Positions 1-11,299 of a stretch of 64,000 nucleotides of DNA are shown piece after piece (the first letter of the stretch is position 1; every line of letters begins with the position of its first letter). The notes under the pieces were generated by a model that saw nothing but the letters and a program-made list of their open reading frames with translations, did no database searches and was not told where the DNA came from. The position numbers and the translations under genes are program-made. The stretch comes from Aureispira anguillae (GTDB lineage Bacteria; Bacteroidota; Bacteroidia; Chitinophagales; Saprospiraceae). Location of the stretch: contig NZ_AP026867.1 of NCBI RefSeq assembly GCF_026000115.1, positions 403,501-467,500 of the forward strand, given 5' to 3'.

Positions 1-2
1 TG

Positions 3-86
3 TCTAAAAATGGTTTTAAAACCAAAAAAGAAGCAATGGTAAATAATGCAGCAAGAACATTAAATAGAATGTTTAATATCGCATAG
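3..86 (+). CDS. C-terminal fragment of an unidentified protein (gene begins upstream of window)
   Basis: One forward frame is open from the window edge to a TAG at 84-86 and gives 27 residues ending in NRMFNIA. The stretch is Lys/Asn/Ala-rich and looks like an amphipathic C-terminal helix, but it is too short for a family call. It could be chance, because an open stretch this short is common in AT-rich DNA. It would converge on the TrpF-like gene that ends at 191. Confidence 0.3.
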   Translation, partial: SKNGFKTKKEAMVNNAARTLNRMFNIA

Positions 87-190
87 GATTTATAATATTT
101 TAAATATTGTATTGTTTTCCAAAAATGCTGCATTAAGGTACAATTGATGGTTGAAAAAAGAAGGGAAATCAAATTGGATTACAGGCTGTA

Positions 191-841
191 TTAGAAACCA
201 ATAAGATCCAATTCTTCTAAGGTTTCAAAGATTTCATCTAAGTCATCAAATGATTTAACACCTACCTTCTCTTCTTCGCCCCCTTGCAAACTAATTCCAT
301 AAGGTTGAACTGTATCCAAAAAAGATTTTAACTCAGCAGGAGGACAACTGATACTAATTAAGATAGCGTATTCTTGACAAAGATCTTGCAGTTTTTTTAG
401 CGCAGTAGGGTTGTTTTTTAGTTGATTCCAATCAATGCCATTTTTTTCTAAATCTAGATAAAAATAATCAACCTGTTCTGCTAAGTCTTTACATTTTGTG
501 GCAAAGTCGTCTAACTTAGATAGCTCCTCCAAAACCCATTCTTTGATCAAAACAACTTGTTTTAGCTGTAGAGCGATTTGATCGTCTGTAAACATGCCCA
601 ATTGTACCGCATCTAAGTTGAGTAATTCTATAGAAGCTTGAATTTCATCCAGCGATTGTGCCATCCCAAATTCTCCAACAATTTTAGGACCAACCAACCA
701 ATCTTTAATTTCTTTTACATCTTGTGGGCGAGTATAGTTTGCGTGTCCAATTTCGAGCGAAAAACCTAACCATTCCACATTCCAAGCAGCAAAATAACGA
801 GCATCAGTTAAGTTATTAATACTAGTTGCCTTTATTTTCAT
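191..841 (-). CDS. Degenerate phosphoribosylanthranilate isomerase (TrpF)-like protein
   Basis: The product resembles the TrpF (beta/alpha)8 barrel that isomerises phosphoribosylanthranilate in tryptophan synthesis. The N-terminus (KIKATSINNLTDARYFAAW) aligns with the TrpF opening K-x-C-G-x-x...DA, WLGF matches the following strand, LDAVQLG matches the central D-x-V-Q-L-H-G block, and the end (GGEEEKVGVKSFDDL) matches the SGVE...GvKd phosphate-binding end. The catalytic Cys of the KxCG motif is Thr here and the following Gly is Ser. The region where the catalytic Asp is expected is also not recognisable. I chose the internal ATG at 841 because the motif begins there; an in-frame ATG at 889 would add 16 residues without family resemblance. 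It stands alone, away from any trp gene. It is probably not an active isomerase, and its role is unknown. Confidence 0.6.
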   Translation of the reverse strand: MKIKATSINNLTDARYFAAWNVEWLGFSLEIGHANYTRPQDVKEIKDWLVGPKIVGEFGMAQSLDEIQASIELLNLDAVQLGMFTDDQIALQLKQVVLIKEWVLEELSKLDDFATKCKDLAEQVDYFYLDLEKNGIDWNQLKNNPTALKKLQDLCQEYAILISISCPPAELKSFLDTVQPYGISLQGGEEEKVGVKSFDDLDEIFETLEELDLIGF

Positions 842-985
842 TTGAGATATTTTTTTTAGTGCAGGATATTTGTTCCAAAGCAAAGGCAAAGATAATAATT
901 TATTTTGAGCTTATAGTAGTCTGTTATTTTTTATCATACCCAATAGATGAGCATGCCAAATCTTTTGGAGCTGGGGTATAATGTT

Positions 986-2713
986 TTAATAGATGGTTGT
1001 TTTTTTCCATTTAAATAAAATGGCTTCCAGTGCTTTTACATTGATCGGTTTGGCTAAAAAATCGTCCATCCCAGCCTCTTCGCATAAGCGTTGATCTTCG
1101 ATCATAGCATTGGCTGTCATTGCAATAATGATAGGTTGTTTATCCAATTCTTGGCGTATGATTCTAGTTGCTTCTAGCCCATCCATAACAGGCATTTGAA
1201 CATCCATTAATACAAAGTTGAATTGCCCTTCTTTGAGTGCATTGATTGCTTCTTGTCCATTGGTAACGGAATGAACAGTATAGCCCATTTTTTCTAACAA
1301 CCGTATGGCGAGCATACGATTAATTTTATCGTCTTCAACAAGTAAAATACTTAGGTTATTAGGAACAGTGGTTCGAGGTGTAATAATAGCAGTATCAATG
1401 GGGGAGGGCAGTTTAGATTGATTGGGAAGGACATCAAATTTGGCAGTGAAATAGAACGTTGACCCTTCCTTTTCTGTACTTTCAACCCAGATATTGCCTT
1501 GCATTAATTCTACAAAACGTTTGGAAATAGCTAGACCTAAGCCTGTTCCACTATTGGTTCTAGTTCTAGAGTCGTCTACTTGTGTAAATGCATCAAATAG
1601 CTTGGATAAACTATCTTGAGGAATGCCAATTCCAGTATCTTTGATGCTAAACTCTAGGGTTATTTTTTGATCCACTTTATTAATTCGCTGGATGTATAAA
1701 TGTATGTTTCCTTGGTGGGTGAATTTGATCGCATTACCCAATAAATTAATTAATATTTGCTGTAATTTGCCCCCATCTCCAGATAAAATATTGGGGATGT
1801 TTCGTTCAATATGATAATTCAACGAGAGTTCTTTTTCTAAGGCTTTAGGGTGGTTGATATTAATGGCATCTTCAACACATTGAATTAAAGAAAAAGGATC
1901 AATTCTCAATTCTGTTTTGCCCGCCTCTGCTTTGGAATAATCTAATATTTCATTGATAATTTTTAAAAGTCGATTGCTACTGATTTTTATGGTTTGAACA
2001 TATTCTTTTTGTTCGGTAGTTGGGTTAGAGTTTTCTAACAAAGCAGCCATTCCCATTACGCCATTAAGGGGGGTACGAATTTCATGGCTAATATTTGCTA
2101 AAAATCGAGAACGTGCATTATTAGCAGCAATTAAATATTGCTTTTTTTCTTGAACATTTTGGCGTTCTTTTTCATATTCAACCTTGACCAATAAAAGTCC
2201 TATAGCCGTAACAATAAGACTGACCAATAAATTTGAAATAGAACAAAAGAGTAGATGTTGTTCGGATAAATCTTGATGTATGACGTTAGGCCAATAAAAT
2301 TCTATAAAGAATAAAAGAATAACGTTGATAAAAATCAAGAAAAGGAAATGTAAGTAATATTTAGAGGGAGAAGCAATCGCATAAAAACCAATTAGCAATA
2401 GATAAAGGTAACCTGTCCCCCCGTCTATCCCATTGGTGAAAACCCAGTTGAAACTAAGTGCAATAAGGCAGTAGAAGGTAAAAAACATACGAATGAAAGG
2501 ATGCTTTTTTTTGTCTTCGGAGGTTAAAAATAAAATAAAAAAGATAATGAAACTGATAAATGAATTGATGGGAGCCCCTAAATTGGGTTTGATGATAAAA
2601 CCATATAGAATGAAACAGTAAAAGGAAATAACAGTGACAGCCAATAGGGACTGTTTGAGGATCCGTTCACTTAATGTTAAGTTAGGGTCATATAAATAAA
2701 TATATTGTTTCAT
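986..2713 (-). CDS. Hybrid sensor histidine kinase with C-terminal receiver domain
   Basis: This is a membrane signalling kinase. Residues 20-175 hold about six hydrophobic segments with short loops and no large extracellular sensor, so the membrane part probably does the sensing. A short coiled linker leads to a HisKA domain with the H-box FLANISHEIRTP (His210). The HATPase domain follows, with N-box LINLLGNAIKFT near 321-332, G1 box DTGIGIP near 359 and G2 box GTGLGLAIS near 389. A receiver domain fills 455-570, with acidic pair DD461-462, phosphoacceptor Asp504 in LMDVQMP and Lys555 in LAKPI. All catalytic residues are present. No separate response regulator or HPt gene is adjacent, so the downstream partner is unknown. 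A -7-like TATATTTG lies about 260 bases upstream. Confidence 0.93.
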   Translation of the reverse strand: MKQYIYLYDPNLTLSERILKQSLLAVTVISFYCFILYGFIIKPNLGAPINSFISFIIFFILFLTSEDKKKHPFIRMFFTFYCLIALSFNWVFTNGIDGGTGYLYLLLIGFYAIASPSKYYLHFLFLIFINVILLFFIEFYWPNVIHQDLSEQHLLFCSISNLLVSLIVTAIGLLLVKVEYEKERQNVQEKKQYLIAANNARSRFLANISHEIRTPLNGVMGMAALLENSNPTTEQKEYVQTIKISSNRLLKIINEILDYSKAEAGKTELRIDPFSLIQCVEDAININHPKALEKELSLNYHIERNIPNILSGDGGKLQQILINLLGNAIKFTHQGNIHLYIQRINKVDQKITLEFSIKDTGIGIPQDSLSKLFDAFTQVDDSRTRTNSGTGLGLAISKRFVELMQGNIWVESTEKEGSTFYFTAKFDVLPNQSKLPSPIDTAIITPRTTVPNNLSILLVEDDKINRMLAIRLLEKMGYTVHSVTNGQEAINALKEGQFNFVLMDVQMPVMDGLEATRIIRQELDKQPIIIAMTANAMIEDQRLCEEAGMDDFLAKPINVKALEAILFKWKKTTIY

Positions 2714-3042
2714 CTTAAGTTGTCAATAGTAATCATCGCTCAATTTCGCTACGAGTTGGCCGTTTGTTGCGCTTATGAGTCGTATATCATTTTGTGTTAG
2801 AATACATTTTTTTGTTATTAGGCATTTAATGGAGTGTTGTGAAGTGAGGCTTATAGGACGATTTCATTAGCCTTTCTAGATTAATGAAATAAACAATTTT
2901 CTGAATTTGAAAAGAGGGCGTAAAAAAAACCTCAATAGTATAATATAAGTAATACTATTGGAAAGGGGGGGCAAATATACACAAAAAAATAAGATTTTTT
3001 TGCTAAAAGCTATAAAAAGCACAAGTTTTAACAACTTATAAC
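2714..3042. other. Intergenic region, no gene seen
   Basis: This 329-base gap separates the kinase start from the upstream small gene. It contains a small inverted repeat (CAATAGTA at 2933-2940 with TACTATTG at 2953-2960), a G7 run at 2965-2971 and the candidate minus-strand -7 box. I see no coding potential, tRNA or riboswitch. Confidence 0.5.
2972..2979 (-). promoter_or_regulatory. Candidate Bacteroidota -7 box TATATTTG for the hybrid kinase
   Basis: On the minus strand the sequence reads TATATTTG, an exact match to the TAnnTTTG -7 consensus of Bacteroidota primary sigma factors. No clear TTG is seen at the expected -33 spacing, so this is a half-site call. Confidence 0.28.
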
Positions 3043-3486
3043 TTAATTAGTTGAGAGCATTTTGAATTCTTTGGTTAATATGCTTAAAAAAGATTGAGCA
3101 TGATAACTTAGGGAGTCTAGCATTTGTACAATTTCTTGTCTGCGCATATCATCCAAATAATAGGTAGCACTGAGTATTAACCAACGATTGGAAAGGCTAA
3201 AGGATTCAGCAATTAATTGGTGGTTGGATTTTAAAATAAAGTCGTAGAGATCTGCTAGTTGCTCAAAGTTTTCTGGAATTTGCAAAATAGGCGACATCGT
3301 AGCAATAGTGGGTACCTTATCGTCCAAATGAGTGGTTGATTCTTGTGCTACAATGATAATTTGAGCTGTGCCACGATGTAATTTCCACAAATTAGGGTTA
3401 TTATCTTGTTGACAAACCTTAGGTTGAATGCCTAAACTTAGGATGGCATCGTTGATTAGCTGTCTATGTGATTCTAAAACTGGCAT
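3043..3486 (-). CDS. Small cytosolic protein, possibly YbjN / secretion-chaperone-like fold
   Basis: The 147-residue product has no signal peptide or membrane segment. Its layout resembles the YbjN/CesT-like superfamily: an N-terminal helix, then strands with a WKLHRGTAQIIIVAQ segment, a central ILQIPENFEQLADLYDFIL block, RWLILSATYYLDDMRRQEI, and a long C-terminal helix. I rely on overall pattern, not on a diagnostic motif, so function is unassigned. It is flanked by intergenic spacers of about 330 and 365 bases and looks monocistronic. The ATG at 3486 is preceded by AT-rich sequence without a Shine-Dalgarno, which is usual in this phylum. Confidence 0.6.
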   Translation of the reverse strand: MPVLESHRQLINDAILSLGIQPKVCQQDNNPNLWKLHRGTAQIIIVAQESTTHLDDKVPTIATMSPILQIPENFEQLADLYDFILKSNHQLIAESFSLSNRWLILSATYYLDDMRRQEIVQMLDSLSYHAQSFLSILTKEFKMLSTN

Positions 3487-3562
3487 ATGTATGTATTATA
3501 ATTTGACAGGCTATGGTTAATTGATCGTTTTGGGATGATTTTAAACGGTAATTGGCTTAAAT

Positions 3563-3822
3563 TTAAAATCTTAGTTTTCAATAATAGAAGTTGTTTAAAA
3601 ATGGAATTACTTTGTGAGTGCTTCGCAGTTTTGTTGATAATGAGTACTAATTTTTAGATAAACAAGGCAAAAATTAGCTTCGCTGCTACTTCGTGGTTTC
3701 TTCATAGCAGCGCTATGGAGCAAATTTTTAACGCAGAGTAGCTAGAAATTAGCTTTCATTAGCGATGTAAGGCTATTCTTAAACAACTTCATAATTAATA
3801 ATATAGAAAACTAAGATTTTTA
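3563..3822. repeat. MITE-like element with long imperfect inverted repeats
   Basis: The arms are about 3564-3600 and 3781-3821. Each contains AAATCTTAGTTTTC, an AT-rich spacer and GAAGTTGTTTAA in mirror orientation, and about 180 bases separate them. The interior holds AATTAGCTTCGCTGCTACT at 3672-3690, within a 27-base segment that recurs at 59394-59420, and the palindrome ATAGCAGCGCTAT. There is no coding capacity. Terminal inverted repeats, small size, an intergenic position and a second copy of the core elsewhere fit a non-autonomous mobile element or a dispersed palindromic repeat. No target-site duplication was identified. Confidence 0.45.
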
Positions 3823-3851
3823 ATTTAAAGAAAGGGCAAAAATAAAAAATG

Positions 3852-5990
<2,139 letters not shown>

Positions 5991-6185
5991 TTATCGATTA
6001 AAAATGTGTTGGTTAAGATTTTTAGCAATTATAAATGGGGAAAAAGGGGAGTTGCTTATTTTTTAGGTAAAGGAATAACGATGCAGTAGCTTGACGATCA
6101 GCTTTTATTGCTGTTGTCACTATTGAGGAGAATTCCACTAAAATATTGGGTTATGTTTAGTGGTTCGTTGTTATTTTAGCAATTG

Positions 6186-6605
6186 TTATTTATACTCAAA
6201 GGCATTCGCCAATTTTTTAGGACATTTTTTGATTACTGCTTGTTGAAATTCTACCAAGAGTTTCTTTTTTTCGTCCTTGTTATAACCTTCGCTATACAAT
6301 CTAAATTCTTCGGCAAAACATCCTGTTAAATTACTGTTGTAACCAAAACCATCCTTACTATAATTGTAATAAACATTTTCTGTTTTATCGGTACAATTAC
6401 AAAACTTTTCTGCAAAATCCTCCATGCTTGTTGGATTTAAAAAAGCATTATAAACCACAACCAATAGGATTATAACAATAAAAATAGTTGTTCCAACGAT
6501 GAGAGGAATTGTGTTTTGATTGACAAAATCCAAAAATTTATCTTTGGTGGATAAGTTCTGAGCGGTAGTATTAGTCTCGTTGGTATCCGTGTTATCGTTT
6601 GACAT
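6186..6605 (-). CDS. Small single-pass membrane protein of unknown function
   Basis: The 139-residue product begins with about 30 polar residues rich in Thr, Asn and Asp, then one hydrophobic helix at roughly 34-52 (IPLIVGTTIFIVIILLVVV). A soluble C-terminal domain follows with four Cys (CNC, GC and KKC contexts). With the N-terminus inside, the Cys-bearing domain would face the periplasm, where two disulfides are possible. I do not recognise a family. It lies next to ligA on the same strand with about 200 bases between and is probably a separate unit. Confidence 0.6.
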   Translation of the reverse strand: MSNDNTDTNETNTTAQNLSTKDKFLDFVNQNTIPLIVGTTIFIVIILLVVVYNAFLNPTSMEDFAEKFCNCTDKTENVYYNYSKDGFGYNSNLTGCFAEEFRLYSEGYNKDEKKKLLVEFQQAVIKKCPKKLANAFEYK

Positions 6606-7201
6606 AATTTAATTAAGGCGTTGTTTTTGGCAAAAAAATAGGGCTCTTTAACAGGTTTTGTAATAAGATTTTAACAACTACGATCTATATAATTTATACC
6701 CCACTCACTACTTCAAAAGGTAATTTTTTTCGTATTCCACAAAACTCGTTATTAAGCCAGAAATATCAGCTATGACACTGTCTTAACATTACTCCACTAG
6801 GAAATTGATACAAGATGCTTTTTTATTAACTGTCTCATGAGCATAGCGAACTAAAAAAGCAGCGGAGTATTAGTCTTAAGTAACTAAACAGTAAATTTAA
6901 GCAACCTTTTTGCAACGCTATTAGGTGCAAAAATCTTGGTAAATTTAACGCATAATCAATTCTGCATAGTTACTTATCCTAGATATTGAATGTATAAATA
7001 TAGGGCAAAGATTTTCTAGTCAATAAGAATCTGATGTCTTTTTTTTATTTTTGCAAGACAAGGCTTTTTATTTTTGCTTTTAAAGTAAATTACGAATTCT
7101 ATAATAAATAAAGTTGTTGGTTATAAAGGTTTGTAAATCAGTTTTGTGTTATTTGAAAGGGACGACTTTAGTTCTGGTACTATTAATGATAATATCCAAT
7201 T
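6606..7201. other. Intergenic region with inverted repeat and possible -7 boxes
   Basis: This 596-base divergent gap contains an inverted repeat (TAAGTAACTA at 6877-6886 with TAGTTACTTA at 6967-6976). It also has two TATTTTTG sites (7046-7053, 7069-7076) that match the -7 consensus in the direction of the CHAT gene, although such T-rich matches can be chance. No gene or structured RNA was recognised. Confidence 0.4.
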
Positions 7202-10200
7202 ATGCGGACACACCATTTCATTTTATTAATGCTTGTATTGGGCTTTTGCTCAATTATTTTTTTGTTTAGTAGTTTTCAAGTACCACAGAATAAGACCGTA
7301 ATTCAGGATCGAATGGCATGGTTTAAAAGCCAACAGATGTTTGATAGTTTAATGCATTACGAGAGCTTGTTGGTAGATAGATTAACAAAAGAAGAAGATC
7401 AAGCTTCCTTAGTGGAGAATGGTAAATGGTTTATAGGGACAATGTTAAATTCTCAGCAGGTCTCTATGGCTCAAAAATGGGCTTTATTACAAAACACCTC
7501 CGTCTCTAAAGCTTGGGAATATGCTTATAGTAGCCAATTGTATTGGGAAAGTGAAAAGCAAGATTCAGCATATATTTACTTGGATTTGTTGGAGCAATTA
7601 ACAGAAAAAAAAGAAGCATTGATTTATGCCTATGGCTTTTTTGCCAAAGAGTTCGCCACAAAAAAAAATACCTTACAAAAAGCGTTTGAATATCTAAATC
7701 AAGCAGAACAGTTACTCCAAACAACCTCTGATTCAATCCTTTTATATGCTAATCAAGCAACCGTGTATACTGCTATTGGCTATTTTAAAGAAGCGCTAAG
7801 AGCAGGGCGGGCTGTTGTTTATCACCAACTCCAAAATAAGTACATAGATTCTGTATCCTTGGCTTTTGCTTATGATCGACTGGCGGAGATTTATTGGGCT
7901 CAATCCAATTACGAACAAGCAAAACGATACGCAGGCGAAGCAATTAATTATATGGCAGATCGTTCTGGTTATGCTTATCAGACTGCTAGTATGTGGTACC
8001 GTTGGGCTAGCTGTTATTTTAATTTGGAAAACAAACCTTTAGAAACAATCTTGTATTTGCGAAAGGTATTTTCTTTATTGCCCAAAGAGGAACAATTGCC
8101 TTCGTTTGGAAAAATGTACATCGATGCCTGCGCTATGATGGCACTTCAGTTTTTGGAAGTAAAACAATTGGACAGTACTCAAATTTATCTTGACGCAGCA
8201 CAAAAACTTCAAAAAAAATTAGCTTATAAAATTGGAGAAACTGAAGCGATCCAAGCCAAATTGTATTTTGAAAAGGGGGAATTGACCTTGGCAGAGCGAG
8301 CTTTTAAAGAAGCAGTTGCCGCAACTAAAAAAGAACATGGAAGCAAAAGCTTATTGACTGCAATTCGAGGGTTAGAATTGGGGAATTATTATAAAACACA
8401 AAAAAAATACAAACTAGCCAATAGCGTTTTGGAAGAGGCATTTTGGGCTTTAAGCACCGTTTCTAAATTCAAAACGTTTCCAGCAATGCATACGATTTGT
8501 TCTAGGTCAAATGCGATTCAAATCCTTCGTTCAAAAATAGAGACGATGCTGATTTTGTATGAAAAATCTAAGTATAATGTCTCTCTTAAAGACATTTATA
8601 GCTCGGCTTTATACAATCTAGATTTGTTGCGAAAGGTAAGCAATACTGCTACCTCCAATACCGATTTTTTAACCTTTAGTGTTTCTGTTTATGAACAGGC
8701 AATTGAAGCTTGTGAGTTGTTGTTTCATCATAACCAAGAGCAGCACTATTTGCACGAAGCTTTTCAGTTGGCAGAAGAGTCCAAGGTTGTTTTGTTGCAA
8801 AAAATGATGGAAGAACCTAAGGCGCAAAAATTCGGGGGAGTATCTCCTAAATTGATCCAAGCAGAGCTGGAATTGCAAGGTCGTATGGTTTGGTATCAGC
8901 AGCGCTATTGGGAAGCAGTACTAAATAAGGATTCTTTGCAAATGAATTGGTATCAGGAACAAATGGCAAGTTTTGATGCTGATTTGGAGGGGCTTAAAGA
9001 AGAGTTGAAAATAACAGAGCCGAAATATTATCAGTTTAAATACCAAAACTCAATTGCTAGTTTAGATAGCATTCAACAGACGCTTAGTGATTCTACTATT
9101 TTGGTGCAATACTTAGAGGGGAGTCGTTCTATTTATCAATTTATAATTTGCAAAGATACACTTGCTGTTCGCAAGATCTTTTGGAGGACTTACAAACCAA
9201 CGATCTTAAAATATTACAAGCATTTTACCCACCCCAAATTAAAACAACATAGCCAGTCGGGAGGTTTCAAAGATTTTTGTATCACTTCCTATGAGTTGTA
9301 TCACAAACTGATGCACCACGAATTGTTGTCCAGCGGCAAACGGCTTGTGATTATTCCTGATGGTTTATTAAATTATATTCCTTTTGGCACCTTATTGACG
9401 GACATTCCGCTAGATAATGTTCATAAAATTAACTTTCCCCAATTGGCTTACTTGCTAAAAGAAAAGCAAATTGCATACAATTATTCTAGTAGTTTGTGGC
9501 TGCGTGAAATGAATCATCTAAAAGCACCAATTAATCATGAAATATTGGGAATGGCAGCAACTTACACGGATGAAAAAATTGCAGGATTTAGAGCAAAAAA
9601 ATGGCAAAAGATAAGAAGCCAGTTGACCCAACATGAAGGTAGAGACGCTGAAATGGATTCTTTGTCTAATAATTATGCAGGCGATTTTTATACGGATAGA
9701 TATGCAACCGAATATTATTTAAAAGATTATGCGGCAGATTATGGCATTTTGCATCTTGCGATTTATGGAATAATTGACCCTGAGTTTCCCGAATATTCTA
9801 GTTTGATCTTTGCGGAAGATGCTTATGAAAAAGAGGATAATTTTTTGACCATAAATGAAATAAAACAATTGAATTTGAACACAGATATGGTCGTGTTGAG
9901 TAATTGCCAAACGGGGTATGGTCCTTATCAAAGAGGTGAAGGGCTCATTAGTTTGGGGCGGAGTTTTATGTATGCTGGCAGCCCTGCTGTGGTCTTGTCT
10001 TTATGGGAGCAAAATGATGAAAGTACTCCAATTTTGATGGATTATTTTTATGAAAATCTAAAACATAAAATCGACAAAGACGAAGCGTTGCGCCAAGCAA
10101 AATTACGTTACCTAAAATCGACAAAGGGGCTAAAAGCACACCCTGTTTATTGGGCTGGATTTATTACAGTTGGAAACTATCAAGCAATAGAGGTTGAAGA

Positions 10201-10294
10201 GCCTGTTGTTTACATCTGGTGGTTTATTATTCCTATTGCTTTCTTAGGATTTTTAGGCTGGTGGAGCATGCAAGCTTTGAGGCAACGAAGATAG
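7202..10294 (+). CDS. Membrane-anchored TPR-CHAT protein with substituted catalytic His
   Basis: CHAT domains are caspase/separase-like cysteine protease folds, often joined to TPR scaffolds. This 1030-residue protein has an N-terminal signal anchor (residues 6-28), a long region of TPR-like helical pairs from about 40 to 600, and a C-terminal CHAT domain at about 690-1000. A transmembrane helix follows (VYIWWFIIPIAFLGFLGWW), then a basic end. The CHAT Cys is present: SNCQTG, Cys902. The His motif, usually HLATHG, reads HLAIYG, so Tyr855 sits where the catalytic His belongs. The downstream GEGLISLGRSFMYAGSPAVV and HPVYWAGFI blocks are intact. It is probably a non-catalytic scaffold, or a protease with an altered dyad. 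The next gene converges 14 bases after its stop. Confidence 0.88.
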   Translation: MRTHHFILLMLVLGFCSIIFLFSSFQVPQNKTVIQDRMAWFKSQQMFDSLMHYESLLVDRLTKEEDQASLVENGKWFIGTMLNSQQVSMAQKWALLQNTSVSKAWEYAYSSQLYWESEKQDSAYIYLDLLEQLTEKKEALIYAYGFFAKEFATKKNTLQKAFEYLNQAEQLLQTTSDSILLYANQATVYTAIGYFKEALRAGRAVVYHQLQNKYIDSVSLAFAYDRLAEIYWAQSNYEQAKRYAGEAINYMADRSGYAYQTASMWYRWASCYFNLENKPLETILYLRKVFSLLPKEEQLPSFGKMYIDACAMMALQFLEVKQLDSTQIYLDAAQKLQKKLAYKIGETEAIQAKLYFEKGELTLAERAFKEAVAATKKEHGSKSLLTAIRGLELGNYYKTQKKYKLANSVLEEAFWALSTVSKFKTFPAMHTICSRSNAIQILRSKIETMLILYEKSKYNVSLKDIYSSALYNLDLLRKVSNTATSNTDFLTFSVSVYEQAIEACELLFHHNQEQHYLHEAFQLAEESKVVLLQKMMEEPKAQKFGGVSPKLIQAELELQGRMVWYQQRYWEAVLNKDSLQMNWYQEQMASFDADLEGLKEELKITEPKYYQFKYQNSIASLDSIQQTLSDSTILVQYLEGSRSIYQFIICKDTLAVRKIFWRTYKPTILKYYKHFTHPKLKQHSQSGGFKDFCITSYELYHKLMHHELLSSGKRLVIIPDGLLNYIPFGTLLTDIPLDNVHKINFPQLAYLLKEKQIAYNYSSSLWLREMNHLKAPINHEILGMAATYTDEKIAGFRAKKWQKIRSQLTQHEGRDAEMDSLSNNYAGDFYTDRYATEYYLKDYAADYGILHLAIYGIIDPEFPEYSSLIFAEDAYEKEDNFLTINEIKQLNLNTDMVVLSNCQTGYGPYQRGEGLISLGRSFMYAGSPAVVLSLWEQNDESTPILMDYFYENLKHKIDKDEALRQAKLRYLKSTKGLKAHPVYWAGFITVGNYQAIEVEEPVVYIWWFIIPIAFLGFLGWWSMQALRQRR

Positions 10295-10308
10295 TAGAAA
10301 TGATATTT

Positions 10309-11136
10309 TTAGTGATGAGAAGGGGCAAAAAATCCCATCTTCCAAGGTTTGTACTTGGCAGGAACAAGCTTAAAATGTTGTTTTACCTGTTGTTCGGTTC
10401 GCAAGAAAACCAATCCCATAAAAAACAAGTCAATACTTAAGGTAACCTGAGAATGCGCTTTGATTTTTTCCCATGCTGTTTCCATTTCTGCTGACCAATG
10501 AATGTCATCAAAAACAAAGACCGTATTGGGATGACTATAAGGCAAGCAGGTTTCAAAATAGGAGAGGGTTGGAGCCATTTGATGATTGCCATCAATAAAA
10601 ACATAATCCAATTCTTGCATATCTTCTAAGACCTTGGGCAGGGTATCCTTAAAATCGCCAACATATTGATGAATTTGTTCTGCTTTGAGTTTCTTAAAAT
10701 TAGCAGCGGCTACTTTTGCAATATTTGGACAACCCTCTAAGGTATAAAAAGGAGCATTTCTCAAAGGGATGTATTGATACAAAGAACTTAGGCCCAAAGA
10801 AGTCCCCAATTCTAACCGATTTTGAGGTTGTAAATAATGGATAAGCCGAAATAAAAATTCGCATTGCCATTGCGGAGAAACCGCTGTTTTGGCGATGCTA
10901 GAAATGCTTCTAGAAGGAGAATTATTGACTCTAGATCCTGCTCCCAAATCGGTTACCGATAACATAGAAGGATCTTTTTCTAAGGTCATTCGCAAACGTT
11001 CTAAGGCTCCAAAATCATAATAAATACGATCATCCTCTATGACTTCTTCTATCAAGGAAAAAACAAAGGGAGAATGAATGGTGTATTTGGTTTGTGCTTG
11101 GCTATAAAACTTAAAAAAACGTTTAATGATGCTCAA
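10309..11136 (-). CDS. Class I SAM-dependent methyltransferase, O-methyltransferase-like
   Basis: The 275-residue product has a Rossmann-type methyltransferase core. LELGTSLGLSSLYQY is motif I (SAM binding), FYTLEGCPN is the acidic end of strand 2, and YVFIDGNHQMAPTLSYF is the D-G-x-H block typical of Methyltransf_24 and class-I O-methyltransferases. FVFDDIHWSAEM follows. There is no signal peptide. The N-terminal 80 residues (FFKFYSQAQTKYTIHSPF) are a helical extension seen in Bacteroidota homologues. The substrate cannot be told. It converges on the CHAT gene, and the TonB-dependent receptor lies upstream on the same strand, separated by a hairpin. Confidence 0.85.
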   Translation of the reverse strand: MSIIKRFFKFYSQAQTKYTIHSPFVFSLIEEVIEDDRIYYDFGALERLRMTLEKDPSMLSVTDLGAGSRVNNSPSRSISSIAKTAVSPQWQCEFLFRLIHYLQPQNRLELGTSLGLSSLYQYIPLRNAPFYTLEGCPNIAKVAAANFKKLKAEQIHQYVGDFKDTLPKVLEDMQELDYVFIDGNHQMAPTLSYFETCLPYSHPNTVFVFDDIHWSAEMETAWEKIKAHSQVTLSIDLFFMGLVFLRTEQQVKQHFKLVPAKYKPWKMGFFAPSHH

Positions 11137-11207
11137 ATTTCAACGGTTATAGATAGGTGAACGTTAGTTGTTGTTAGAATGATATTGAGCGTTAAATATA
11201 GGATATA

Positions 11208-11282
11208 ATTTGAAGATGTAAAAATTTGAAAATAACCGATGTTGTTACAGTATCAAATTTTCAAATTTTTACATTATCAAAT
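11208..11282. repeat. Long hairpin between receptor and methyltransferase genes
   Basis: Arms 11208-11233 and 11257-11282 are complementary over about 26 bases with two mismatches (TGTAAAAATTTGAAAAT against ATTTTCAAATTTTTACA) around a 23-base loop. It lies just after the TonB receptor stop and probably ends that transcript, although no U-tract follows the stem. Confidence 0.6.
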
Positions 11283-11299
11283 CAAAGAACCACAACCAA

